Source: Pedobacter yulinensis
Lineage (GTDB): Bacteria > Bacteroidota > Bacteroidia > Sphingobacteriales > Sphingobacteriaceae
NCBI RefSeq assembly: GCF_003029735.1
Contig: NZ_KZ686273.1
Span: forward strand, 1-64,000
Reading direction: 5' to 3'
Length of the DNA stretch: 64,000 bases
Below are positions 51,740 to 60,800 of the stretch, piece by piece. Below the pieces are notes generated by a model. It saw nothing but the letters and a program-made list of their open reading frames with translations, was not told where the DNA came from and searched no databases. The first letter of the stretch is position 1, and every line of letters begins with the position of its first letter. Both the position numbers and the translations under genes were made by a program.

Positions 51740-52942
51740 ATGAAGTCGCGTACATTCAGAAGAATCTTCCATGCCATGCTTCGGCGGCAGGCAGCCGGTA
51801 AGGCGAACCCGCAGGAGCAGGAATTTCTCGACGCCTACTACGATCATTTTGAGCAGAGACCGGGACCAATTCCTGCGCCTGAACAGGTACAGGAATTGGG
51901 TAAGGCCATGCGCAGCCAATTGCTGGAACAAATCGGCAGGTCAGGCACCGAAAGTCCGTTTATCAGGCGTCGCTTGGTGCAAATTGCGGCTGTCGCAGCG
52001 GCAGTACTGCTTGTTGCAGGCTTTTACTTTCTCACCGCTGAAAAGCCAACAGGGCATGCCTTTACACATTTGAACAAACAACATGGCAACGATATTGCGC
52101 CGGGCGCCGACGCAGCCATGCTTACGCTTTCAGACGGAACAAAAGTTGTTCTGCATGCAACCGGCGGCAGCGAGATCGTTGATCCGGCCGGGGTACGGAT
52201 TGCCAGGTCTGCCTCTGGCCTATTAAAATATACGGGTGTGACCGGTCAGGGCGCGGCGAACACTTACAACCGGATCGAAACCCCGCGGGGCGGGCAGTTC
52301 AGGATTATTCTTCCTGATGGCACCAAGGTATGGCTGAACGCCGGTTCATCGCTCCGCTACCCTGCGGCATTTGACCGCCGCCGCCCTTCGCCGCGAGTAG
52401 TTGAGCTGGAAGGTGAAGCGTATTTCGAGGTGGCACACCACACCGCTGCCAATGGTAGCCGCCTGCCTTTTAAAGTAAACAGCAATGGGGCCGGGCAACT
52501 GGCGCAGGGCGTAGAAGTGCTGGGCACTCATTTCAATATCAATGCCTATTCCGATGAACCCGTTGTGCGCACCACACTGCTTGAGGGCCGGGTTCGCGTG
52601 CAGGAGCAGCAGGGCGCCAGTATGCTGCTTCCGGGGCAGCAGCTGGAACGCTGGGCGGGTGGAAAGCAGGTTCGCCAGGCAGACCTGACCGCAGCTGTGG
52701 CCTGGAAAAACAACCAGTTTATGTTCAGCAATACCACGTTATCAGAAATACTCCGGCAGCTGGGGCGCTGGTACAATGTAACGCCCGAGACCAGCAGCCT
52801 GACCGACAAAAAACGCTATAGCGGGATGATCGGTCGCAATGTGAACCTCTCGCAGGTGCTGAAAATGCTCGAATTAACCGGTCATGTCCGCTTTACGCTG
52901 GGACCAGAGCGCCGGTTGCAGGTCAGCACCTTAAATCCATAA
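51740..52942 (+). CDS. FecR-type anti-sigma factor
   Basis: A 400-residue inner-membrane regulator. The cytoplasmic sigma-binding part spans ~1-75 and one membrane helix lies at ~79-98 (LVQIAAVAAAVLLVAGFYF). The periplasmic FecR domain (~170-275) contains YNRIETPRGGQFRIILPDGTKVWLNAGSSLRYP and VELEGEAYFEVAHH. A C-terminal DUF4974/STN-like domain spans ~315-395 (NTTLSEILRQLGRWYNV). It senses the loaded SusC through its STN domain and frees the ECF sigma. Confidence 0.93.
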   Translation: MKSRTFRRIFHAMLRRQAAGKANPQEQEFLDAYYDHFEQRPGPIPAPEQVQELGKAMRSQLLEQIGRSGTESPFIRRRLVQIAAVAAAVLLVAGFYFLTAEKPTGHAFTHLNKQHGNDIAPGADAAMLTLSDGTKVVLHATGGSEIVDPAGVRIARSASGLLKYTGVTGQGAANTYNRIETPRGGQFRIILPDGTKVWLNAGSSLRYPAAFDRRRPSPRVVELEGEAYFEVAHHTAANGSRLPFKVNSNGAGQLAQGVEVLGTHFNINAYSDEPVVRTTLLEGRVRVQEQQGASMLLPGQQLERWAGGKQVRQADLTAAVAWKNNQFMFSNTTLSEILRQLGRWYNVTPETSSLTDKKRYSGMIGRNVNLSQVLKMLELTGHVRFTLGPERRLQVSTLNP

Positions 52943-52967
52943 CGAATTAAACCACAAACAAACTATA

Positions 52968-55900
52968 ATGATGAAACCAGAACCCATTACTGAAGCGGGG
53001 CAGCCCCAGCCTTCGGGACGGCGGCCGCGGCAAAGGGGTCGAATTGCTTTGATACTGCTCATGCTGTTCTCCCTCCAGCTCTCTGCTGCCGCTTTTTCCC
53101 AGCGGCTTAACCTGACCGGAAAGAACAAGCCTCTGGAGCTGATGCTGCGCGAGGTGAACCGGCAAACCGGCTACTTTTTTCTTTACGACATTGACCTGGT
53201 CAAAAAGCAGGCACTACCCGTTACCGTGCAGCTGAAAAATGCGAGCCTGGAAGATGCGCTAAACGCCATCATGCAAGGGCAGCCCTTTAACTGGGAGATC
53301 AGGGAAAATACCATTTTGCTCAAACCGGCTGCAGCTGTAGCTAAACAGGAACCGGTTCGCGTTCGGGGCAATATCGTAGACGAAAACGGCACGCCGCTTC
53401 CCGGCGCCACGATCCGTGTAAAAGGTGGCGGGGCTACCGCAAGTGCACAACAGGATGGTTCTTTTTCAATCTCCGCGCCAGCAGGTGTGGTTCTCGTTGT
53501 CAGTTACATCGGATATCAAAGCCGTGAATTCACGGCCCGGGAAAACGCCGGGACGCTGCAGCTTAGCCCGCTGTCGGGCAACCTGAGCGAAGTAACGGTA
53601 ACCGGCTACACCAGTTACCTGAAAGACCAGTCGCCAAGCGCAGCGAAAACGGTTGCTGCAGAAAATATTAACCAGGTTCCCGGCCTCACCATAGACCAGA
53701 TTCTGCAGGGAAGGGTATCCGGTATGAGCGTTATTTCCAGCTCAGGGCAGCCCGGTCAGAGTGCGGCAGTCACAATTCGCGGAATCGGCAGCGTGAATGG
53801 TTCCTCGACACCGCTTTATGTGCTGGATGGAATCCCGATCGAACCGGGTTATTTTCAAACACTCAATCCGGAAGATATTGAAAGTGCTACCGTGCTGAAG
53901 GATGCATCGGCAAAGGCGCTGTATGGTTCACGGGGCTCGAACGGGGTAGTGGTTTTGACGACCAAGAAAGGGCAAGCCGGAAAGTTCTCCGTACAATACA
54001 ACTCACAATACGGTTTTTCGAACCTGAGCAGGCCCAATTTTACCATGATGAATACCGAGCAGCGGCTGCGTTTCGAAGAAGGTGTGGGCGTCGACTTTGG
54101 CCGCAACATTGGCCCGGGCTGGACCTATTCGCCGAAAAATCCCAACTATACTTCGGGGACGGCTCAATTCAGGCAACGAGCTGATTTTATTCTGGACAGC
54201 TTGCGGAAGATCGATACCGACTGGCGGGACATTTTTTTTCAGCGCGGCAAATTCCAGGAGCAGCAGCTCAGCCTGAGCGGCGGAAATGAGAACGTCAGGT
54301 ATTACAATTCATTCAATTATTACGACCAGGAGGGTGTTGCCAAACGCACGGGAATGGAACGGTACGCGCTGAGGAGCAATGTAGACTTCAAAGCCGATAA
54401 ATTCTCAGGCAATGTCAATGTGTCGCTGGGTTATTCCAATTCAAGTTTCACCGAAGGCGAGGGCGGAACAGGAGCGGGCACGGCCATGGCCTCGGTCTAT
54501 TATGCGCTGCCTTATGAATACCCTTACGCGGCAGATGGTACGCTGGTACATCCAGGCAACCGGTCTGCTTATTTCATCGTAGACCAGCGCGAGGGGAGCC
54601 AGGGTCTGGAGCGCCTCCTCAACTCGTCAAACAAAACCGATCAGCTGAAATCCATCATCGGAACGACGCTGGCGTACCAGATTCTTCCTTCGTTAAAGGT
54701 GAGTACACGCGCAGGCATTGACTACCGCAATTCGACCGATGTATTGTTCATCAACCCAGACTCGTATTACGGATCGAGAAGCAATTCGAACACCCTGGGC
54801 GGCAAAGGCCGGTTTGACGAAGGCACGCGCCGGAACTTCAGCATCGTTTCCACAACAGGTCTGACCTACAATAAATTGTTCTCGGGTCTTCATGACGTAG
54901 AGGTTTCCGGGTTTTACGAATACAACTACAACAATTATAATTCTTTCGGTTTTACGGGCTTTGGCATAGACGGGCGCCTGCCTGAAACGCCCGCAGGCGT
55001 AACCAATGGCAGTGCGGCATTCCTCCCGGGCATCAGCGGCGGCAAAACGCGAAGTGCATTGGCTTCGTTCATGACAGTCGGGCGGTACACCTACAATAAC
55101 AAATATACCCTGACTGCAAGTTACCGCTATGATGGATCGACGAAGGTGGCGCCAAAGAACAAATGGCATGGCTTTTACTCGTTCGGCGCGAACTGGAACG
55201 CCAAGGCTGAAGATTTCCTGCGCAACGCAGACTGGTTGTCTGACCTTCGCGTCAGGGCCAGTTACGGTACCACGGCCAGTCAGCTTTCGGGCGATTTCAA
55301 TTACCTGGCACAATATGACACCCAAACCTCTTACGGCGGGGTGACCGGCATCAGGGCGAGAACGCCGGGCAATATTGATTACGACTGGGAATATGTAGAT
55401 GAGTTTAACGTTGGGCTTGACGCTGCCTTCTTTAAAGGCAGCCGCCTCCGGATCACGGCTGATTTTTACAACCGCATTACCCGGAATATGTTCTTTGACC
55501 AGCCGCTTTCTGCCACTTCAGGATTCGATGTGCTCGCCTTGAGTTCCGGGAAAATGCGCAACCGGGGTATCGAGTTTGAAGTAAACGGCGATGTATTAAA
55601 GTCAGCTAACTTTACCTGGAGTCTTGGGGTAAACGCCGGTTACAATAAGAACACCATCCTGTTCCTGACGCCGCTGGCCGAACAACTGACCGATGGCGAT
55701 ACCAGGATCTTCAAGGTTGGCTTGCCATACGGCACTTACTACGCGCCTGACTGGGCAGGCGTGAATCCGCAAACCGGGGAACCACAATACTATAACCTGG
55801 ACGGAAGCGTTACGACCACTTATAACGCGGCAGCGCAAAGCACCACCAATTCGGGATCCTTGTACCCTTCTTTTACCGGTGGCTTCAATACTTCGCTTCG

Positions 55901-56336
55901 CTGGAAAGGTTTCAGTGCTGGCGCGCTGTTTTCTTTCGTAACCGATGTGATGCGCTGGAACAACGAGGATTTTTACAATGAAAACCAGCGTTATGCAACC
56001 AGCAACCAGTCGGTCAGGATGCTGGAAGACCGCTGGATGCGGCCGGGCCAGGTGGCGACTTTGCAGCGGTTTGATATCCCAAGGAACTACACTTCTAAAG
56101 ACATCCAGGATGCATCTTTCCTGCGGCTCCGAAACCTGAATATCGGCTACAACCTACCGGCAGGTTTGCTACAAAAAACCCGGCTGATCAAGGCCGTGCG
56201 CCTTTTTGCCCAGGGTCAGAACCTTTTTACCTGGACCAAATGGCGCGGACTCGATCCGGAAAACAACAGTGTGTACGGACGTTTCCAGTACCCGAACACA
56301 CGGACCTATACACTTGGCCTGAATGTTAATTTATAA
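52968..56336 (+). CDS. SusC/RagA-type TonB-dependent transporter with STN domain
   Basis: A 1122-residue outer-membrane importer. After a signal anchor (ALILLMLFSLQLSAAAFSQ) comes an STN signalling domain (~50-105), which contacts FecR. A carboxypeptidase-regulatory-like domain (VRVRGNIVDENGTPLPGATIRVKG) follows, then the plug with VTGYTSYLKDQSPSA, QILQGRVSGMSVISSSGQPG and VLKDASAKALYGSRGSNGVVVLTTKKG. A 22-strand barrel ends RTYTLGLNVNL. It works with the SusD protein that follows (1-nt overlap). All downstream enzymes are isoaspartyl/cyanophycin peptidases, so the cargo is probably a beta-aspartyl peptide, not a glycan (inference). Confidence 0.93.
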   Translation: MMKPEPITEAGQPQPSGRRPRQRGRIALILLMLFSLQLSAAAFSQRLNLTGKNKPLELMLREVNRQTGYFFLYDIDLVKKQALPVTVQLKNASLEDALNAIMQGQPFNWEIRENTILLKPAAAVAKQEPVRVRGNIVDENGTPLPGATIRVKGGGATASAQQDGSFSISAPAGVVLVVSYIGYQSREFTARENAGTLQLSPLSGNLSEVTVTGYTSYLKDQSPSAAKTVAAENINQVPGLTIDQILQGRVSGMSVISSSGQPGQSAAVTIRGIGSVNGSSTPLYVLDGIPIEPGYFQTLNPEDIESATVLKDASAKALYGSRGSNGVVVLTTKKGQAGKFSVQYNSQYGFSNLSRPNFTMMNTEQRLRFEEGVGVDFGRNIGPGWTYSPKNPNYTSGTAQFRQRADFILDSLRKIDTDWRDIFFQRGKFQEQQLSLSGGNENVRYYNSFNYYDQEGVAKRTGMERYALRSNVDFKADKFSGNVNVSLGYSNSSFTEGEGGTGAGTAMASVYYALPYEYPYAADGTLVHPGNRSAYFIVDQREGSQGLERLLNSSNKTDQLKSIIGTTLAYQILPSLKVSTRAGIDYRNSTDVLFINPDSYYGSRSNSNTLGGKGRFDEGTRRNFSIVSTTGLTYNKLFSGLHDVEVSGFYEYNYNNYNSFGFTGFGIDGRLPETPAGVTNGSAAFLPGISGGKTRSALASFMTVGRYTYNNKYTLTASYRYDGSTKVAPKNKWHGFYSFGANWNAKAEDFLRNADWLSDLRVRASYGTTASQLSGDFNYLAQYDTQTSYGGVTGIRARTPGNIDYDWEYVDEFNVGLDAAFFKGSRLRITADFYNRITRNMFFDQPLSATSGFDVLALSSGKMRNRGIEFEVNGDVLKSANFTWSLGVNAGYNKNTILFLTPLAEQLTDGDTRIFKVGLPYGTYYAPDWAGVNPQTGEPQYYNLDGSVTTTYNAAAQSTTNSGSLYPSFTGGFNTSLRWKGFSAGALFSFVTDVMRWNNEDFYNENQRYATSNQSVRMLEDRWMRPGQVATLQRFDIPRNYTSKDIQDASFLRLRNLNIGYNLPAGLLQKTRLIKAVRLFAQGQNLFTWTKWRGLDPENNSVYGRFQYPNTRTYTLGLNVNL

Positions 56337-57739
56337 TGCAGCAACACATGAAAACAAAAATATCAATACGCCTGAGCCTGGCTTTTACCCTGCTTCTGGC
56401 TCTGGGATCCTGCAATAAACTTGAGATCAAACCGACGGATATTATTGATCCGGAGCGGGGGTTCAGGAACCTCAATGATGTAAATATGGGTCTCATCGGC
56501 GTGTATGCGCTTGTAGACAACAGCCTGATGACGATCAACTCGACCGTATCAGACGAGGCAACCTTCCCGGTCGAAAATACCGTTGGCAACAGCGATGCGT
56601 TCAGGTGGCTTTACAATGCCTCAAGCGGTTCAGTTACCTCGCTTTACTATACCTATTACCGTGCCATCGACCGCAGCAATCGGGCGCTGGCGGGCCTGAG
56701 TGCGCTTACCGTCAATCCGGCCGAGACAGCCACGGCCAACCGGTACAGGGGTGAATTGCTGGCCCTCCGTGCTTTTCTCCACTTCGAGCTGCTGCGCGCC
56801 TATGCATCCGCCTATCAGCCCGGCGCAATGGGCGTACCCTATATGCTCGAATCTAAGATCGACTATCCTGAGCGCAATAGCTTTGAAAGTGTGGTTACGC
56901 TGGCTAAGGCCGACCTGGCGGCAGCAAAGTTGTTGCTGCCTGCAACCCAGACTGACAAGACCAGGATGAGCAGACTGGCCGTTACAGCCATTCAGGCTCG
57001 ACTGGCGCTGTATGAGAAAAATTGGAATGATGCGATTACTTATGCCAGCGAAGCGATCGCGGCACTTCCGCTTGCTACCAAGGCACAGTTTCCCGGGCTC
57101 TGGACCGACGCCAATGACAGCGAGGTGATCTGGAAAATGAAGCGTGTTGGAACCACAGATAGCAGAGCCGGCGACTTTTATTACAGGCAAATAGGTGATA
57201 TCGTGCTGTATGCGCCGGCATTTAAACTCATCAATACCTTTGATGCCGCTAGTGACCTTCGGTATCCGGCTTATATCCTGTTCGATGCAGGTCGCGCCGG
57301 GGTTAAATCTAAATACCTTGTTAAAAAATATATAGGCGGTACGGCCAGTGCACCCGGGCTTACCGACATTAAAATGTTCCGCACCGGGGAGATGTACCTG
57401 ATCAGGGCGGAGGCGCGTGCAGAAGCAGGTGGCGATGCTGCCGGCGATCTGAACACCTTGCGTGCCGCCCGCATTAACAACTATGTCAATGCTTCGTTCC
57501 CGGACAAAAACTCGCTGATCGAGGCCATTTACCTGGAGCGTTACAAGGAACTGGCTTTCGAAGGACACCGCTTTTTTGACCTCCGCAGACGCAACCTGCC
57601 GGTTGAGCGGCTCGCTGCCGATGCTGCAAACGCATCGGGTGCCGTTCTCCTGCAAACCACACAGGCACAATATGCCTTGCCGATCCCCTTGCAGGAAACA
57701 CAGATCAATAAAAACACCAAACAAAACCCAAACTATTAG
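56336..57739 (+). CDS. SusD/RagB-type surface lipoprotein
   Basis: A 467-residue nutrient-binding lid of the SusC barrel. The lipobox ends at Cys in LLALGSCNKLEIKP. The SusD pattern is seen in the TPR helices (YRAIDRSNRALAGLSAL, YRGELLALRAFLHFELLRAYA), in EMYLIRAEARAEAGGDAAGDLNTLRAARINN and in ERYKELAFEGHRFFDLRR. A second ATG at 56348 would give a shorter signal (MKTKISIRLS...). The gene overlaps susC by 1 nt, and the next gene starts right at its stop. Confidence 0.94.
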   Translation: MQQHMKTKISIRLSLAFTLLLALGSCNKLEIKPTDIIDPERGFRNLNDVNMGLIGVYALVDNSLMTINSTVSDEATFPVENTVGNSDAFRWLYNASSGSVTSLYYTYYRAIDRSNRALAGLSALTVNPAETATANRYRGELLALRAFLHFELLRAYASAYQPGAMGVPYMLESKIDYPERNSFESVVTLAKADLAAAKLLLPATQTDKTRMSRLAVTAIQARLALYEKNWNDAITYASEAIAALPLATKAQFPGLWTDANDSEVIWKMKRVGTTDSRAGDFYYRQIGDIVLYAPAFKLINTFDAASDLRYPAYILFDAGRAGVKSKYLVKKYIGGTASAPGLTDIKMFRTGEMYLIRAEARAEAGGDAAGDLNTLRAARINNYVNASFPDKNSLIEAIYLERYKELAFEGHRFFDLRRRNLPVERLAADAANASGAVLLQTTQAQYALPIPLQETQINKNTKQNPNY

Positions 57740-58807
57740 ATGAGAAAGCTCCTGACCTTTTTATGCTGTATCGCCTTCTCTGCATCGGTTTGCGGCTGCA
57801 GTAAGACGGCGACAAACGCGCCGGACGGGCCACCGCCGGGAGCCGGGCAGGTAAACAGACGGCCCGCATCTCTAGGTGTGGCCGGCGATACAGCTAATGT
57901 AAACGCGCCGGTACAGGGAGGCCTGGTACTCATGGGCGGGGGAGCCGATGTGGCAGCGGCATTTAAATGGATGATTGCACGGAGCGGGGGCGGAGATGTG
58001 GTCATAATCCGGGCAAGCGGCACCGACGCATACAACTCTTATGTAAACGACCTGGGTCAGGTAAACTCAGTGGAGACATTGAAAATAGACAGCCGGCAGC
58101 TTGCCGATAATGACAGTGTCGCCTACATCATCAGGAATGCGGAGATGTTGTTCATTGCCGGTGGAGACCAGTCCAATTACATGGATTACTGGAAGAACAC
58201 CAAAACAGCTGCAGCCATCAATTACCTGCTGAATGTGAAAAAGGCACCTGTTGGTGGCACCAGTGCCGGATGCGCCATTCTCGGCGCCGCTTATTTCAGC
58301 GGTGAAAAAGGCAGCGCTGTCTCTGCCGATGTTTTGAAAAATCCGTATGATGAGACCGTTGCGCTTTGGCGCAACGACTTTCTTGAGGCGCCTTTTCTGC
58401 ATCAGGTGATCACCGACCAGCATTTCCTGGCCCGCAGCAGGGAGGGCCGGCTGCTTACCTTCCTGGCACGCGCCAGTAAAGACTGGGCCATGCTGGCCAA
58501 AGGAATTGCCGCAGACGAACGGACGGCCGTATGCATCGACCAGGCCGGCCTCGCCCGGGTGTATGGCAGCAGCAAGGCTTACTTTGTGCTGCCGGAAGCA
58601 TCGAAACTCCCCGAGCAGGTTGTGCCCGGATTGCCGCTGAAATGGGACCACAACGGAAAGGCAGTGCGGGTTTACGAGATCGCGGGCACGACCGAAGGAA
58701 ATGGTATATTTGATGTAGCCACATTCAATATAGAAAAAGCCGCCGGCGGGGCCTGGTATTGGTGGAGCGTCTCAGACGCAGAACTTCATAAACAACAACA
58801 ACAATAA
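57740..58807 (+). CDS. Cyanophycinase-family peptidase (S51), lipoprotein
   Basis: A 355-residue exported lipoprotein (lipobox ending SVCGC, Cys ~20) with an S51 (cyanophycinase/peptidase E) fold. VLMGGGADV is the start of the core, FIAGGDQSNY the substrate loop, and Ser175 in GGTSAGCAI the nucleophile. His228 lies in ITDQHFLARSREGRL. These enzymes cut the beta-Asp-Arg polymer cyanophycin to dipeptides. It starts on the base after the susD stop codon. As a lipoprotein beside SusC/D it may act on the outer surface. Other beta-aspartyl peptides are possible substrates. Confidence 0.83.
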   Translation: MRKLLTFLCCIAFSASVCGCSKTATNAPDGPPPGAGQVNRRPASLGVAGDTANVNAPVQGGLVLMGGGADVAAAFKWMIARSGGGDVVIIRASGTDAYNSYVNDLGQVNSVETLKIDSRQLADNDSVAYIIRNAEMLFIAGGDQSNYMDYWKNTKTAAAINYLLNVKKAPVGGTSAGCAILGAAYFSGEKGSAVSADVLKNPYDETVALWRNDFLEAPFLHQVITDQHFLARSREGRLLTFLARASKDWAMLAKGIAADERTAVCIDQAGLARVYGSSKAYFVLPEASKLPEQVVPGLPLKWDHNGKAVRVYEIAGTTEGNGIFDVATFNIEKAAGGAWYWWSVSDAELHKQQQQ

Positions 58808-58814
58808 CCTTTCA

Positions 58815-59831
58815 ATGAAAAAGATGAGTTTAATGTTCCTGCTGCTGGCCCTGGGCTCTGCAGCACTTGCGCAGGAAAAATACGCTATGGTTATTCACGG
58901 CGGTGCAGGAACAATTTTGAAAAAAAATATGACCGCCGAAAAGGAGGCTGCCTACAAGGCGGTCCTGACGCAGGCACTTCAGACGGGGTATAACCTGTTA
59001 AAGTCTGGTAGATCCAGCCTGGACGCCGTTGAGGCGACTATCCATGTCATGGAAGATTCGCCGTTGTTTAATGCCGGCAAAGGTGCCGTTTTTACGCATG
59101 ACGGGCGCAATGAGATGGACGCGGCCATCATGGACGGCAAAACGCAGGCGGCCGGTTCGGTGGCCGGTGTTACCGTGATCCGCAACCCGATCAGTGCGGC
59201 CCGCGCAGTCATGGAGAAATCGGAACATGTCATGATGGTTGGGCCGGGAGCCGAAAAATTTGCTAAAGCAGCCGGCCTGCAGATCGTGAATCCAAAATAT
59301 TTCTGGACAAAAGAGCGCTGGGAGGGCCTTCAAAAGGCGATCAGGGAAGATGCACAAAAAAGCGTGCTCGACCATGGCAGCAAAAAGTCGATGAAAATGG
59401 GTACCGTGAACAAAGACTACAAATTCGGAACCGTGGGGGCGGTGGCGCTTGATCTGGCCGGCAACCTGGCTGCAGGCACCTCTACCGGCGGCATGACCAA
59501 TAAAAAATACGGCAGGGTAGGCGATGCGCCGATCATTGGCGCCGGTACGTATGCCAATAATGCCACTGTTGGCATTTCCTGCACGGGCTGGGGCGAGTTT
59601 TATATTCGTAATGTCGTTGCGCACGACATTTCGGCCATGATGGAGTACAAAGGCATGACGGTCGATGCGGCTGCCAAAGCAGCGATCGAAAAGGTTGGAA
59701 AAATGGGTGGCGACGGCGGTCTAATCGCACTGGACCGGGAAGGGAACGTGAGTATGCCTTTCAACACCGAAGGAATGTACCGTGGCACAGTTGCAAGAGA
59801 TGGAAAGATACAAGTTGAAATTTATAAATAG
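58815..59831 (+). CDS. Isoaspartyl peptidase / L-asparaginase (Ntn-hydrolase)
   Basis: A 338-residue plant-type asparaginase with a signal peptide (MKKMSLMFLLLALGSAALAQ). It starts YAMVIHGGAG and has the FNAGKGAVFTHDG motif. The autoproteolysis site and nucleophile Thr206 is in KFGTVGAVALD, and STGGMTNKKYGRVGDAPIIGAGTYA is the usual active-site loop. It would split beta-Asp-X dipeptides, such as beta-Asp-Arg from cyanophycin, to free aspartate and arginine in the periplasm. It lies 7 bp after the first cyanophycinase gene and overlaps the second. Confidence 0.92.
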   Translation: MKKMSLMFLLLALGSAALAQEKYAMVIHGGAGTILKKNMTAEKEAAYKAVLTQALQTGYNLLKSGRSSLDAVEATIHVMEDSPLFNAGKGAVFTHDGRNEMDAAIMDGKTQAAGSVAGVTVIRNPISAARAVMEKSEHVMMVGPGAEKFAKAAGLQIVNPKYFWTKERWEGLQKAIREDAQKSVLDHGSKKSMKMGTVNKDYKFGTVGAVALDLAGNLAAGTSTGGMTNKKYGRVGDAPIIGAGTYANNATVGISCTGWGEFYIRNVVAHDISAMMEYKGMTVDAAAKAAIEKVGKMGGDGGLIALDREGNVSMPFNTEGMYRGTVARDGKIQVEIYK

Positions 59832-60687
59832 GCTGCGGCCGGCGGCGCTATTGGTGGCGCTCCTACTGGTTGCTGCCTTGCCGGCAGCTTCCAGGCAAGG
59901 CAAAACGCCTTCGGGTAAGGGGAAGTTGTTTATTATTGGCGGGGGTGAGCGTTCAGACGCATTGATGGCGCGCATGGTCAAGGCTGCAAACCTCGGGCCA
60001 GCCGACTATGTCATCGTGCTGCCCATGGCGAGCGAACAGCCCGATACCGGCTTTAAGTATGTAGGGGCGCAGCTGGCCCGGCAAGTTAGCCAGAAGATCA
60101 GAATGTTTGATTTTTCCAAACATGATGTGAACGATTCCCGCTGGATCGATTCGCTTGCCGGGGCGCGGCTGATCTACATTCTCGGTGGCGACCAAAACCG
60201 CTTCATGAAGGTCGTTTCCGGAACACCGGTGTTCAAAGCCATTCATCGGGCATTTGCCAATGGCGCCATGGTAGCCGGCACGAGTGCCGGCGCTGCGGTG
60301 ATGAGCCGGTACATGATTACAGGGCAACAACTGCTTGAAAAGAATTACAGGGAAACTTTTGATCGCCTTCACAAGGACAATGTGGCTTTTGCCGAAGGGC
60401 TTGGCCTCTTGCAGCACACGATTATCGACCAGCATTTTATCCGGCGCAGCCGCTACAACCGGCTCATCTCGGCCCTTGCCGAACATCCCGGCTACATTGC
60501 CGTGGGCATAGATGAAAGTACGGCCATCCTGGTACAGGGCGACCGGGCAGAGGTGGTTGGCGAGAGCCAGGTGCTGCGCTTTGCACGACCCGCTAACCTG
60601 AAAGTCCGGGCCGGGAAACTGTTATCATTCAGCGACCTGCAATTTGGTCTTTACACAGATGGTGATGTCTTCAAGTTAAAACCCTGA
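59800..60687 (+). CDS. Second cyanophycinase-family peptidase (S51)
   Basis: A 295-residue S51 enzyme, closer to classical cyanophycinase than the first. A signal peptide or anchor (RPAALLVALLLVAALPAASRQ) is followed by KLFIIGGGERSDALM. The substrate loop is YILGGDQNRF. Ser162 in AGTSAGAAVM is the nucleophile and His212 is in IIDQHFIRRSRYNRL. The ATG at 59800 is preferred over a GTG at 59782. Its 5' end lies inside the isoaspartyl peptidase gene (32-nt overlap). It may act in the periplasm on fragments released by the lipoprotein enzyme. Confidence 0.88.
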   Translation: MERYKLKFINRLRPAALLVALLLVAALPAASRQGKTPSGKGKLFIIGGGERSDALMARMVKAANLGPADYVIVLPMASEQPDTGFKYVGAQLARQVSQKIRMFDFSKHDVNDSRWIDSLAGARLIYILGGDQNRFMKVVSGTPVFKAIHRAFANGAMVAGTSAGAAVMSRYMITGQQLLEKNYRETFDRLHKDNVAFAEGLGLLQHTIIDQHFIRRSRYNRLISALAEHPGYIAVGIDESTAILVQGDRAEVVGESQVLRFARPANLKVRAGKLLSFSDLQFGLYTDGDVFKLKP

Positions 60688-60737
60688 GGTCCTGTTCCAA
60701 TACCTGAAATTCCTGAATACGCCTCAATAAACCCTGA

Positions 60738-60777
60738 AGCGGGACTGCACCTGAGGTGCGTCTCGCTTTAATTTTTC
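60738..60777 (+). terminator. Terminator-like hairpin after the cyanophycin locus
   Basis: AAGCGGGAC (60738-60746) pairs with GTCTCGCTT (60761-60769) with one G-T pair, capped by GCACC/GGTGC and a TGA loop. TTAATTTTT follows. It lies between the second cyanophycinase gene and the dicarboxylate symporter gene, so the latter may be reached only by read-through or from its own promoter. Confidence 0.75.
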
Positions 60778-60800
60778 GGGTTATTTGTTTATCATCGCAG

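Noticed and set aside
56630..57724. 364-residue open frame antisense to susD
   Set aside because: It lies wholly inside a well-supported susD gene on the other strand, has a Cys/His/Gln-rich composition typical of antisense translation and resembles no family.
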